From the NCBI RefSeq assembly GCF_003008535.1, contig NZ_CP027666.1, positions 248,001-312,000 on the forward strand: a stretch of 64,000 nucleotides of DNA, written 5' to 3'. The notes beneath the pieces are model-generated. The model was not told the origin of the DNA. It was given only the letters and a program-made list of their open reading frames with translations, and did not search any database. A program made the position numbers and the translations under genes. The stretch comes from Ottowia oryzae. Lineage in GTDB: Bacteria; Pseudomonadota; Gammaproteobacteria; Burkholderiales; Burkholderiaceae_C. Within the stretch, counting starts at the first letter, position 1, and each line of letters begins with the position of its first letter. This document shows, one piece after another, positions 51,884-60,463 of the stretch.

Positions 51884-52647
51884 ATGGCAACACCCATCAT
51901 CCCGTGGATCGGCGGAAAGCGCCGCCTGGCCGCGCGCATCCTGCCGCTGTTTCCCGCCCACACCTGCTACGTCGAGCCCTTCTGCGGCGCAGCCGCGCTG
52001 TACTTCATGAAGGAGCCGGCCAAGGTGGAGGTGATCAATGACATCAACGGCGAGCTGGTCAACCTGTACAGGGTGATTCAACACCACCTGGAAGAGTTCG
52101 TGCGCCAGTTCAAGTGGCGCTGTCCAGCCGCCAGATCTTCAAATGGCTGCAGGCCACGCCCACCGAGCCGCTGACCGACATTCACCGCGCCGCGCGCTTC
52201 TACTACCTGCAGCGCTCGGCATTCGGCGGCAAGGTCGACGGCCAGACCTTCGGCGTGGCCGCCACCGCGCCCCCACGCCTGAACCTGCTGCGCCTGGAAG
52301 AAGACCTGTCGGCCGCCCACCTGCGCCTGGCCAGGACGTACGTCGAGCACCTGGACTGGGCCGAGTGCATCCAGCGCTACGACCGGCCCAGCACGCTGGT
52401 CTATTGCGATCCGCCCTACTGGTCGACCACCGGCTACGGCGTGCCCTTCGAGCTGGCCGAATACGACCGCCTGGCCGCCCTGGCCGGGTCGATGGCCGGC
52501 AAGATGATCATCTCGGTCAACGACATTCCGGAGATGCGAAAAGCCTTCGCCGGCCTGGAAATGCAGCGCGTGGAGCTGACCTACCAGGTGGGCGGCGCCG
52601 GTAGGTCTGCTAAGCGCTCAGGCGAGCTGATCATCCGCAACTTCTAG
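51884..52647 (+). pseudogene. DNA adenine methylase (Dam/D12 class), frameshifted
   Basis: Two frames make up one D12-class N6-adenine methyltransferase of about 254 aa. The N-terminal part has PWIGGKRR and VEPFCGAAALYF; the C-terminal part starting near 52118 has VYCDPPYW, the catalytic motif. The frame breaks at TGGCGCTG around 52116-52120, where one more G would restore Trp-Ala-Leu. All motifs are otherwise intact. Likely protects phage DNA from restriction, in the place of mom. A sequencing error or slippage at the G run would also explain it. Confidence 0.85.
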
Positions 52648-52714
52648 CGCGCTAGGGTCTGGTGTGTTTCGGAATCGGCAATTCCTTTGCTTAAACTGCA
52701 ACGCTTCCAAACCC

Positions 52715-52758
52715 CAAATATCGCGCTCGAACCGGCTCAAATATCGCGGCGCGCTTCA
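52715..52758 (-). promoter_or_regulatory. Prophage right end with two transposase-site-like repeats
   Basis: Read inward on the minus strand it starts TGAAGCGCG. CAAATATCGC occurs at 52715-52724 and 52738-52747, 23 bp apart, as at the left end. The terminal TGA also supplies the stop codon of the broken pentapeptide gene. Confidence 0.8.
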
Positions 52759-53784
52759 CCATTTACGCAACCCTTCGGCAGTAACCGCCTCCTCACGCAT
52801 CTCGAGGCGAAAGAACAATTGCTCCTCGCGCACTGCTTGTTGCTGGGCAAAAGCCAGTTTAAGTGTTCGATAGGACTGCGCCGCATTTTCCGCTTCATCT
52901 GGCGCGGCTGGAGCGACAGGAAAACCCGCCCCCGCAAAGGAGGTTTGCTGCGAAATCTTCGCATCTCGAAAATCAGGTGCCTTCTGGAAGATCACATCAT
53001 CGAACGATACCTCACCTTCGAAAACGCGTTGCGTGAATTTGGCGCCACCGAATTTTGCCCCTCGAAAAGATATGCGACCCAATCGATCCGGCTCCATACC
53101 AATGGATACGCATCGCTGTCGCCAAGTCGCCATGTCTTGATAAAGCGACTCCGACAATTGGGCCCATCGCACGCCGTCAAAGTGAGCCATCTTAAAAGTG
53201 CAATATTCAAAATGCACCGAGAGGTCAAACATCGCCCCGATAAACGTCACCAAACCGAAACTCGAACGATCGAACCGCGCCACTGATCCGATGCATGCGC
53301 CGTTGAAACTCACTAGATGAGTAGCACTGACATTGGTGAAATCCAAAGATCGGTCGAACCAGCAGCAACCAAAAACAACCTCGGCATGGAACTCCGAGCA
53401 ACTGAAACTTACCGCCTCACCAAAGGCCGAATCGTTAAAGTAAGCCGAATGCAGGAATTTTGAATACGAGAAATCAGATTTATGACCAAATTCGCATGCA
53501 CGGAAAGCAACCCACCTCTTGAATATAGAACAATGAAAAATTGCGCCATTTCCGAAATCAACCCGGTCCAGCCCAATATTTTCCTCAAAGCAATGGTGAG
53601 AGAAATCGGCGCAATTTTGATATCCAGTTAGCATTCCGCCCCGTACGGGGTAACTTTTACGCCATGTGTTCCAAGCATCTGCACCACACATCAAAAGGGC
53701 GATGCATTCTTCCCGCTGGATATTCTCTGGATCAGCAATATGGGCTTCTCGACCGTTGCCAGCGTAGGTGCAGGATTCAGCCAC
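52756..53784 (-). pseudogene. Pentapeptide-repeat domain of interrupted membrane protein (N-terminal part)
   Basis: 342 residues of host coding, ended by TGA at the first three bases of the prophage. The repeats (about 60-275) place an aromatic or Leu residue every five positions (DFSYSKFLHSAYFNDSAF), predicting a right-handed beta-helix; a helical linker (YRTLKLAFAQQQAVREEQLFFRLEM) leads to the lost membrane domain at 12483-12860. Start taken at GTG 53784, 22 bases after glcE. Base composition is clearly lower in GC than glcE and glcF, suggesting acquisition. A soluble truncated product may still be made. Confidence 0.92.
52759..52764. repeat. Target-site duplication, right copy (CCATTT)
   Basis: Directly follows the right prophage end and matches 12861-12866. 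Confidence 0.9.
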
Positions 53785-53806
53785 GTTCTTCAGCGATGCC
53801 GGCTCA

Positions 53807-54871
53807 TCAAAAACCCATGCGCCCCTGGCCGAAGATGCCGGCCGGGTCGAACGCGCGCTTCAGCTCTGCCTGAATGCGGGCCATGGGCCCAGCCAGCGGG
53901 GTAAATACGGGCACACGCCCGTCGCCGCCGCGCACCAGCGTGGCGTGGCCGCCCGCGCGGGCGCAGGCTTCGCGCACATGGGCAGCGGCGTTGAGCGGCA
54001 GGCGCAGCCAGCGCTGCGCGCCGTGCCATTCGATCAGCGTGGGGCCCAGGTTCAGCGGGGTGGCCGTGTCCGGCACGCTGGCGCGCCACAAGGCCTCTCC
54101 CTGTGACAGGCGGAAAAAGGGCAGCGATTGGTCGCGCAGCGCGTGCCATTGGCGCGCGGCGCGGTCGCCCTCCAGCGCCTGGCCGCCCATGATCTTGCGC
54201 GCCGAGGCGATGGCCGCGTTGGCGCCGCGCAGGCGCACCGCCAGCTGGCCGTCGGCCCAGCAGCTGGCGTGCAGCGGCAAGGGCTGGCCACCCCAGCGGT
54301 TGAGCTGCTGGCGCGCGCTGGTTTCAGACAAATCAAACATCAGCGTGCATTCGGCCGGGGCGAAGGGCAGCACCTTCAGGCTGACTTCGGCGATCACGCC
54401 CAGCGTGCCCATGGAGCCGGCCATCAAACGGCTGACGTCGTAGCCGGCCACGTTCTTCATCACCTGGCCGCCGTAGGTCAGCACGTCGCCGCGCCCGTTG
54501 ACGATCTGCACGCCCAGCACGTAGTCGCGCAGCGCCCCCACGCTGGCGCGGGCCGGGCCTGACAGGCCGGCCGCCACCACGCCGCCGATGGTGCTGCCCG
54601 AGCCGTAGCGGGGCGGCTCGAAGGCCAGGTGCTGGTTGGATGCGGCCAGCAGCTCTTCCAGCTCGCGCAGGCGGGTGCCGCCGCGCACGGTCACGACCAG
54701 TTCGCTGGGCTCGTAGCTGACCACGCCGGCCAGCGGCCGCACGTCCAGCAGTTCGCCATGCAGGATCTGGCCGTAGAAATCCTTGGTGCCCCCGCCGCGA
54801 ATGCGCAGCGGGCGGCCGCGCGCGGCGCAGGTTTTGATCTTCTCAACGATGGCTTGCAACTCAGCTGGCAT
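53807..54871 (-). CDS. glcE: Glycolate oxidase FAD-binding subunit GlcE
   Basis: 354 aa. N-terminal PCMH FAD domain: RIRGGGTKDFYG, GSGSTIGGVVAAGLSGPAR, and GGQVMKNVAGYDVSRLMAGSMGTLG; C-terminal FAD-oxidase cap ends GIFGQGRMGF. Works with GlcD and GlcF in glycolate oxidation at the membrane. Upstream is the amt terminator, not glcD, so glcE begins its own transcription unit. Downstream the operon is broken by the prophage. Confidence 0.94.
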   Translation of the reverse strand: MPAELQAIVEKIKTCAARGRPLRIRGGGTKDFYGQILHGELLDVRPLAGVVSYEPSELVVTVRGGTRLRELEELLAASNQHLAFEPPRYGSGSTIGGVVAAGLSGPARASVGALRDYVLGVQIVNGRGDVLTYGGQVMKNVAGYDVSRLMAGSMGTLGVIAEVSLKVLPFAPAECTLMFDLSETSARQQLNRWGGQPLPLHASCWADGQLAVRLRGANAAIASARKIMGGQALEGDRAARQWHALRDQSLPFFRLSQGEALWRASVPDTATPLNLGPTLIEWHGAQRWLRLPLNAAAHVREACARAGGHATLVRGGDGRVPVFTPLAGPMARIQAELKRAFDPAGIFGQGRMGF

Positions 54872-54976
54872 CTGGCGATGGTAATGCTTTCACGTGCGCG
54901 CGGCGGCCGGCCAAGCTGCTGCCGCGCCCTGCGCGCACAAGCCTGCTGGCGCTGACAGCACCCGTGCCGCACGCGC

Positions 54977-55007
54977 AAAAAAATCCCGCCCTTGCGGGGC
55001 GGGATTC
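54977..55007 (-). terminator. Terminator of the porin-glnK-amt operon
   Basis: Minus-strand stem AATCCCGCCC/GGGCGGGATT with loop CGCAA, followed by a T run. Lies 20 bases after the amt stop. Confidence 0.92.
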
Positions 55008-55027
55008 AAACCTGGAGGAACTTTCGC

Positions 55028-56671
55028 TTATCGGTTGTAGGCGGTCTCGCCGTGGCTGGAGATGTCCAGACCGATGCGCTCGTCTTCTTCCGTGACGCGC
55101 AGGCCGATCACCATGCCCACCAGCTTGTAGAGCACGAACGAGACGATGCCCGACCACACGACGGTGAACAGCACGCTCTTGATCTGGATCCAGACCTGGG
55201 CGCCCATGGCGAAGGTATCGGGTGTGGGGCCGCCGGTGCCGCCCAGTGCCGGGGCAGCGAAGACGCCGGTCAGGATGGCACCCACGATGCCGCCCACGCC
55301 GTGCACGCCGAACACGTCGAACGCGTCGTCAGCACCCAGCATGCGCTTGAGCCCGCCCACGCCCCAGAGGCAAACGAAGCCGGCGATGGCGCCGATCACG
55401 ATCGAGCCCATCGGGCCGACAAAGCCAGCAGCCGGCGTGACGGCGACCAGGCCAGCCACGGCGCCCGAGGCAGCGCCGAGCATCGAGGCCTTGCCCTTGT
55501 GCATCGCTTCGCCTGCCGACCAGGCCAGCGTGGCGGCCGCAGTGGCCAGCACGGTGTTGATGAAGGCCAGGCCAGCCTGACCATTGGCGGCGCCCGCCGA
55601 GCCGGCGTTGAAGCCGAACCAGCCCACCCACAGCAGCGAGGCGCCCACCATGGTCAGCGTCAGGCTGTGCGGCGTGAACGCTTCGCGGCCGAAGCCCAGG
55701 CGCTTGCCCACCACGTAGGCGCCCACCAGGCCGGCAATACCGGCGTTGATGTGCACCACGGTGCCGCCGGCGAAGTCCAGCGCGCCGTCTTTGGCCAGCA
55801 GGCCGCCGCCCCACACGATGTGGGCCATCGGCACGTAGCTGAACGTGAACCACAGCGCCGAGAACAGCAGCACGGCAGAGAACTTGATGCGCTCGGCGAA
55901 CGAGCCAACGATCAGCGCCACGGTGATGGCCGCGAACGTGCCCTGGAAGGCGACGAAGACGTATTCCGGAATCGTCGTCAGCGCGCCGAAGGTCTCTTGC
56001 GTCACGCCTTTGAGGAAGCTCTTGCCGAAGTCGCCGAAGAAGTTGCCTTCGCCGTTGAACGCCAGGCTGTAGCCGTAGGCGGCCCACAGCACGCTGATCA
56101 GCGAGAACACCACGAACACCTGCACCAGCACGCTCAGCATGTTCTTGCTGCGCGCCAGGCCACCGTAGAACAGCGCCAGGCCAGGGATGGTCATCAGGAT
56201 GACGAGCAGGGTCGACGTCAGCATCCACGCCGTGTCGCCCGAATCGACCTTGGGTGCAGCCGCCGGGGCAGCCGCAGCAGGGGCGGCGGCCGCAGCCAGC
56301 GTCATCTCGACCGCGCGGGCCTCATCCGGGTTGCCGGCCTTGGCTGATTCCTCGGGCTTTTTCAGCACGACGGCGTCTTCGGCCACGCCTGCGCCCTTGA
56401 GCGCGTCGCGCACGGCAAAGGCACGGTTCTTGGCCAGCTCGGCGTTGGCGGCCGGGTCGCCCGTGGTGTCGGTGAAGCCGGACAGCTGCACCTTGGCGTC
56501 CTTGTTGGCCGCCACGTAGTCGGCCACAGCCTTGATGGCGGCCTGGCCTTCGGGGCCGACGTCGGTCTTGCCCGTTTCGAACAGCACGCGCGCTGTCGGG
56601 AAGTCGGCCGCGAAGGCCGGGGCTGCCAGCAGGCTGAGCGCCAGCAGAAGGAAGGAGAGGATTCGTTTCAT
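55028..56671 (-). CDS. amtB: Ammonium transporter with N-terminal OmpA-like domain
   Basis: 547 aa. A signal peptide (about 1-21), then a periplasmic OmpA-like domain (about 24-128: VLFETGKTDVGPEG ... LSGFTDTTGDPAANAELAKNRA), an Ala/Pro linker, and a complete Amt transporter from about 145 (DTAWMLTSTLLVILMTIPGLALFYGGL) with the pore motifs, including ADDAFDVFGVHGVGG. Amt alone is about 400 residues, so the extra domain is a fusion. The OmpA part may touch peptidoglycan. AGGAACC precedes the ATG. Regulated with glnK. Confidence 0.93.
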   Translation of the reverse strand: MKRILSFLLLALSLLAAPAFAADFPTARVLFETGKTDVGPEGQAAIKAVADYVAANKDAKVQLSGFTDTTGDPAANAELAKNRAFAVRDALKGAGVAEDAVVLKKPEESAKAGNPDEARAVEMTLAAAAAPAAAAPAAAPKVDSGDTAWMLTSTLLVILMTIPGLALFYGGLARSKNMLSVLVQVFVVFSLISVLWAAYGYSLAFNGEGNFFGDFGKSFLKGVTQETFGALTTIPEYVFVAFQGTFAAITVALIVGSFAERIKFSAVLLFSALWFTFSYVPMAHIVWGGGLLAKDGALDFAGGTVVHINAGIAGLVGAYVVGKRLGFGREAFTPHSLTLTMVGASLLWVGWFGFNAGSAGAANGQAGLAFINTVLATAAATLAWSAGEAMHKGKASMLGAASGAVAGLVAVTPAAGFVGPMGSIVIGAIAGFVCLWGVGGLKRMLGADDAFDVFGVHGVGGIVGAILTGVFAAPALGGTGGPTPDTFAMGAQVWIQIKSVLFTVVWSGIVSFVLYKLVGMVIGLRVTEEDERIGLDISSHGETAYNR

Positions 56672-56692
56672 GGTGACGGTTCCTGGCGCTGC

Positions 56693-57091
<399 letters not shown>

Positions 57092-57886
57092 TTAGAACGA
57101 ATACTTCAGCGAAGCCACGACGCCGGTGCGGCCGCTGAAGCGCCCGCTGGGCGTGGTGTACAGATCTTTCTTGGCGTCGGTGCCGACCACGGCCACGCTG
57201 GCGACAAAGCCTTTGCCGAAGTCCTTGTTCACCGTGACGCTGTAGTCGGTGTACGAATAGGGGCTGTTGTGGCGAATCCACTGGCGGCCCACGTGCGGTG
57301 CCACCGACCAGCCGTCGCCCAGGTCAAAGTTGGCCGTCAGGTCCAGGTAGCCGCTGTTCTTGCTGTCGGAAAAGCCGAACAGGTTGGTCAGCGAATGCGA
57401 ATACTTCAGCGTGAGCACGTTCCAGGTCAGCGCACCGTAGATTTCGGTGGTGTTGGGGCTCACGGCCAGCTTGTGGCTTGGGTAGTTGTAGCGCAGGAAG
57501 CCCACGTCGTAGCCCAGCGGGCCGGCCGTGCCTTTGTAGCCGCCGTACACGTCCCATTCCAGCGGCGCGTCGCCACCGGCATCCTTCACCCATTTGATCG
57601 TGGTCAGCCAGGTGCCCACGTACAGGCCGCTGGAGTGCGCGTAGTCGGCGCCCGCGCTGACGGCCGGCTTGAAGCGGCTTTGCGTGATGCCGCGGTAGCG
57701 GTAGTCGGAGGTCAGGCCCACGTTGAAGGAAAAGCTGTGCTCGGGCGTGGGCTCGGCAGCGGGGGCTGCAGCGGGCGCAGGCGCTGCGGCGTCTGCCGGG
57801 GCGGTCTGCGCCTGGGCATGGGTGCTGAGCGCCAGTGCCGCGGCGGCGAAGGCGATAGAGGAAATGCGCGCGTGAACAGGTTTCAT
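57092..57886 (-). CDS. TorF-family outer-membrane porin
   Basis: 264 aa. Signal peptide (to about 27, AQA), Ala/Pro-rich spacer, then a beta-barrel starting FSFNVGLTSDYRYRGITQS, the family signature, and ending with a terminal Phe (KYSF). First gene of the unit with glnK and amt, behind a sigma54-type promoter. It may admit nitrogen compounds during nitrogen limitation (inference). Confidence 0.88.
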   Translation of the reverse strand: MKPVHARISSIAFAAAALALSTHAQAQTAPADAAAPAPAAAPAAEPTPEHSFSFNVGLTSDYRYRGITQSRFKPAVSAGADYAHSSGLYVGTWLTTIKWVKDAGGDAPLEWDVYGGYKGTAGPLGYDVGFLRYNYPSHKLAVSPNTTEIYGALTWNVLTLKYSHSLTNLFGFSDSKNSGYLDLTANFDLGDGWSVAPHVGRQWIRHNSPYSYTDYSVTVNKDFGKGFVASVAVVGTDAKKDLYTTPSGRFSGRTGVVASLKYSF

Positions 57887-57928
57887 GGGGCCCCTCCAAG
57901 GGTGTTGTCAGATGTATCCCACGGCGTA

Positions 57929-57944
57929 TGCAGGGAGCGTGCCA
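57929..57944 (-). promoter_or_regulatory. Sigma54 promoter of the porin-glnK-amt operon
   Basis: Minus-strand TGGCACGCTCCCTGCA fits TGGCACG-N4-TTGCA with one mismatch and exact GG/GC spacing. It is about 43 bases before the porin start. Confidence 0.85.
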
Positions 57945-58015
57945 GGTCCCACCAGCGCCCGCGACGGCCCTGCGGCGCACCAACGCAGCGCCTGCGGCGG
58001 TCGACACGGCGTTGC

Positions 58016-58068
58016 TGCACCACGATGGTGCCATGCACGTTTTTCGATGCGCACCAAGTTGGCGCGCA
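58016..58068. promoter_or_regulatory. Two NtrC-like enhancer sites
   Basis: TGCACCACGATGGTGCC (58016-58032) differs at one base from the TGCACCA-N3-TGGTGCA pattern. A second dyad at 58048-58068 reads TGCGCACCAAGTTGGCGCGC. Centres are 34 bp apart and about 110-140 bp upstream of the predicted start of transcription. Confidence 0.78.
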
Positions 58069-58268
58069 TCGGGGCCTGCGCTGGGCGCGACCAAGGCGGC
58101 GTACGCGCACGCCCGGCCGTGCCATCCTGCGCAGCGGGCGCGTCTGCCTGCTGGGCGCCCGCACAAAACGCGCGCACCGCCGCCGGATTTGCCCTGATGA
58201 TGTCGCTTGGCCCGCGCCGCGCCCTTCGTCTGGGGCGCGCCCGGCGCCATCGAGGGAGAACTCCGCGC

Positions 58269-59804
58269 ATGGGATTGAGTCAGGTACAAAGCCGCGCCTT
58301 GCTGGGCCTTGCCGCGCCGGCCGTCACCGTTGAAGTGCATCTGGCCAACGGCCTGCCCAGCTTCACCCTGGTGGGCCTGGCCGATGTGGAGGTGAAAGAG
58401 GCGCGCGAACGCGTGCGCTCGGCGCTGCTCAACAGCGGCCTGGCGTTCCCGCACAACCAGCGCATCACCGTCAACCTGGCGCCCGCCGATCTGCCCAAGG
58501 ATTCGGGCCGGTTCGACCTGCCCATCGCACTGGGCATTCTGGCGGCCAGCGGGCAGATTGACGGCGCGCGGCTGGCGGGCTGGGAATTCGCCGGCGAATT
58601 GTCGCTGTCGGGCGAGTTGCGGCCTGTGCGCGGCGCCCTGGCGATGAGCGCCGCGCTGCACCGCACGGGCGAACACGCCCAGCTGGTGCTGCCGCCCGGC
58701 AGCGCCGAAGAAGCCGCCCTGGTGCCCGGCATGCCGGTGTTCCGCGCGCGGCACCTGCTGGACGTGGTGGCGCAGTTTCTGCCCGCCGCCGCTGGCGAGC
58801 CGCCGGATGCTGAGGGCTGGTCGCGCGTGCGCCCGCCCGCGCACAGCGCCGCCCCGCCCTACGCCGACATGGCCGACGTGAAAGGCCAGGCGGCCGCCCG
58901 CCGCGCTCTTGAAATTGCAGCAGCTGGCGCTCATTCCGCCTTGCTGATTGGCCCACCGGGCACTGGCAAGTCGATGCTGGCGCAGCGCTTTGCCGGCCTG
59001 TTGCCGCCCATGGACGAAGACGAGGCGTTGCAAAGCGCGGCCATCGCCAGCCTGGGGGGCACCTTCCAGCTGGCGCAGTGGGGCCAGCGGCCCACGCGCG
59101 CGCCGCACCATTCGGCCAGCGCGGTGGCGCTGGTGGGCGGCGGCTCGCCCCCGCGGCCCGGCGAAATCTCGCTGGCGCACGAAGGGGTGCTTTTCCTGGA
59201 CGAACTGCCCGAATTCCCCCGCGCCGCTTTGGAAGCCTTGCGCGAGCCGCTGGAATCGGGCCACATCACCATCAGCCGCGCCGCGCAGCGGGCCGAATTC
59301 CCGGCGCGCTTTCAGCTGATCGCGGCCATGAACCCCTGCCCCTGCGGCTACCTGGGCTCGCGCGTGCGCGCCTGCCGCTGCACGCCCGACCAGGTGGCGC
59401 GCTACCAGGGCAAGCTGAGCGGGCCGCTGCTCGACCGGATCGACCTGCACGTCGAAGTGGCCTCCCTGCCCGCCACCGAGCTGCTGGACGCGCCGCCGGG
59501 CGAGCCCACCGCCGCCGTGCGCGCCCGCTGCGTGGCCGCCCGCCAGCGCGCGCTGGCGCGCCAGGGCACGCCGAACCAGGCGCTGCAAGGCCAGGCGCTG
59601 GACGCCCACGCCCGGCTAGACGCGGCGGCCACCCAATTCCTGACCACCGCCGCCGCCCGCCTGGGCTGGAGCGCCCGCGCCACGCACCGCGCGCTGAAGG
59701 TGGCCCGCACCGTGGCCGACCTGGCCGGCAGCGACACCGTGGGCACCGCGCACATCGCCGAGGCGGTGCAGTACCGCCGGGCGCTGCACGGCGCGGCGGC
59801 GTGA
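58269..59804 (+). CDS. comM: YifB/ComM family AAA+ ATPase
   Basis: 511 aa. N-terminal Lon-protease-like domain (VEVHLANGLPSFTLVGLAD), AAA+ core with Walker A GPPGTGKSM and Walker B GVLFLDELPEF, a Cys-rich insertion (NPCPCGYLGS ... CRC), and the Mg-chelatase C-terminal domain. ComM is a hexameric branch-migration helicase in natural transformation. ATG 58269 chosen by homology of the start. Confidence 0.95.
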   Translation: MGLSQVQSRALLGLAAPAVTVEVHLANGLPSFTLVGLADVEVKEARERVRSALLNSGLAFPHNQRITVNLAPADLPKDSGRFDLPIALGILAASGQIDGARLAGWEFAGELSLSGELRPVRGALAMSAALHRTGEHAQLVLPPGSAEEAALVPGMPVFRARHLLDVVAQFLPAAAGEPPDAEGWSRVRPPAHSAAPPYADMADVKGQAAARRALEIAAAGAHSALLIGPPGTGKSMLAQRFAGLLPPMDEDEALQSAAIASLGGTFQLAQWGQRPTRAPHHSASAVALVGGGSPPRPGEISLAHEGVLFLDELPEFPRAALEALREPLESGHITISRAAQRAEFPARFQLIAAMNPCPCGYLGSRVRACRCTPDQVARYQGKLSGPLLDRIDLHVEVASLPATELLDAPPGEPTAAVRARCVAARQRALARQGTPNQALQGQALDAHARLDAAATQFLTTAAARLGWSARATHRALKVARTVADLAGSDTVGTAHIAEAVQYRRALHGAAA

Positions 59805-59871
59805 GGGCGGTGTGAGGGCCGGGCGTGGCGAGCTAACGGGCACGTCGAGCAATCAATTGCTATCTCTTATG

Positions 59872-59906
59872 TAGCTGCCAGCGCTGACATGGCCTGCGCT
59901 GGCAGC
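59872..59906. repeat. Dispersed stem-loop repeat, copy 6
   Basis: Perfect 11-bp arms GCTGCCAGCGC/GCGCTGGCAGC. The best copy in the window. Confidence 0.8.
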
Positions 59907-60033
59907 GGATTTGTCTGCATTTTTTTAGAAGCGCCGCCCGCTGTAAGGCGTGGCGACGTGAGTGCGGCATCAGGGGTGGGCGTGTCGGGCGACGCGGCGC
60001 GGGCACGCCGTCCAATCAATCGCTATTTTTATG

Positions 60034-60064
60034 TAGCTGCCAGCGCTGGCGTGGCCTGCGCTGG
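60034..60064. repeat. Dispersed stem-loop repeat, copy 7
   Basis: TAGCTGCCAGCGC with a right arm GCGCTGG; part of the second copy of the tandem unit. Confidence 0.75.
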
Positions 60065-60397
60065 GATCGAATTTCTCTGCTTCTTAAGTTAGCGCCGCTC
60101 GCTGTAGGGTCGCGCACCGCCCCAGAGCCCCGCATCGGCGCGGCGCTGGGCGCCCGCCAACCCATCCCAGCCCTGTGTCGACCGCTCTGCCGGCGCGTAC
60201 ACCCGGGCTTTCCAGCTTTCCCCAGCGCTTGTGGACGCACCTGTGGACAAGCCTCTGAACAAGCCGCGCAAGCCGCGCCCCTATTGGGCTGGCGCGGGGC
60301 GCTTAAATATTAGGCAGTTACCGGGGGTGGCGCGGCCGGGGTCGCATTCGGCAGCGGGCGGAGGCGCACTGTGCCGGCCAGAACGCTACTCAATAGA

Positions 60398-60432
60398 TAG
60401 CTGCCAGCGCTCTAACCAACTGCGCTGGCGGC
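60398..60432. repeat. Dispersed stem-loop repeat, copy 8
   Basis: GCTGCCAGCGC/GCGCTGGCGGC, 11-base loop, just downstream of the YihY-type gene. Confidence 0.75.
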
Positions 60433-60463
60433 CAATTTGGCACCCAACTTCGGGCGGCCCGGC

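Larger units (their letters stand above)
12867..52758. mobile_element. Complete Mu-like transposable prophage, 39,892 bp
   Basis: Boundaries come from matching termini (TGAA...GATATT at equal offset in inverted orientation), paired repeats 23 bp apart at each end, a 6-bp target duplication, and exact restoration of a host gene on excision. It encodes a DDE transposase, MuB-like ATPase, repressor, Ner-like protein, GemA, Mor, Mu-type head proteins and a siphovirus-like tail. The late genes lie in two blocks of opposite orientation flanking the early region. Apart from the frameshifted methylase, all modules look intact, so it may be inducible. Confidence 0.95.
57887..58268. other. Regulatory gap between porin and comM
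   Basis: 382 bases with no supported gene. The porin side holds a sigma54 promoter and two NtrC-like sites; nothing was recognised next to comM. Confidence 0.6.
59805..60463. other. 660-bp gap with three stem-loop repeats
   Basis: No gene is supported. Two imperfect copies of a roughly 110-base unit (about 59850-59955 and 60013-60112) each contain a stem-loop repeat followed by AGCGCCGC(C/T)CGCTGTA(A/G)GG. A third stem-loop is near 60398. At 60232-60251 TGTGGAC occurs twice, 10 bases apart. Confidence 0.6.

Noticed and set aside
50029..51963. 644-codon frame opposite the tail-tip protein
   Set aside because: Shadow frame; the plus-strand protein has regular 14-residue repeats that prove its frame.
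51729..52647. Retron or diversity-generating retroelement next to the repeat-rich tail gene
   Set aside because: No reverse transcriptase gene and no template/variable repeat pair were found.
57324..59609. 761-codon open frame on the minus strand across comM and the porin
   Set aside because: Low-complexity Arg/Ala/His/Gly composition; it is the complement of comM and of GC-rich intergenic DNA. The real genes have clear motifs.
60232..60255. TGTGGAC repeats as DnaA boxes or an origin
   Set aside because: They differ from the TTATCCACA consensus, are only two, and no replication gene is nearby.
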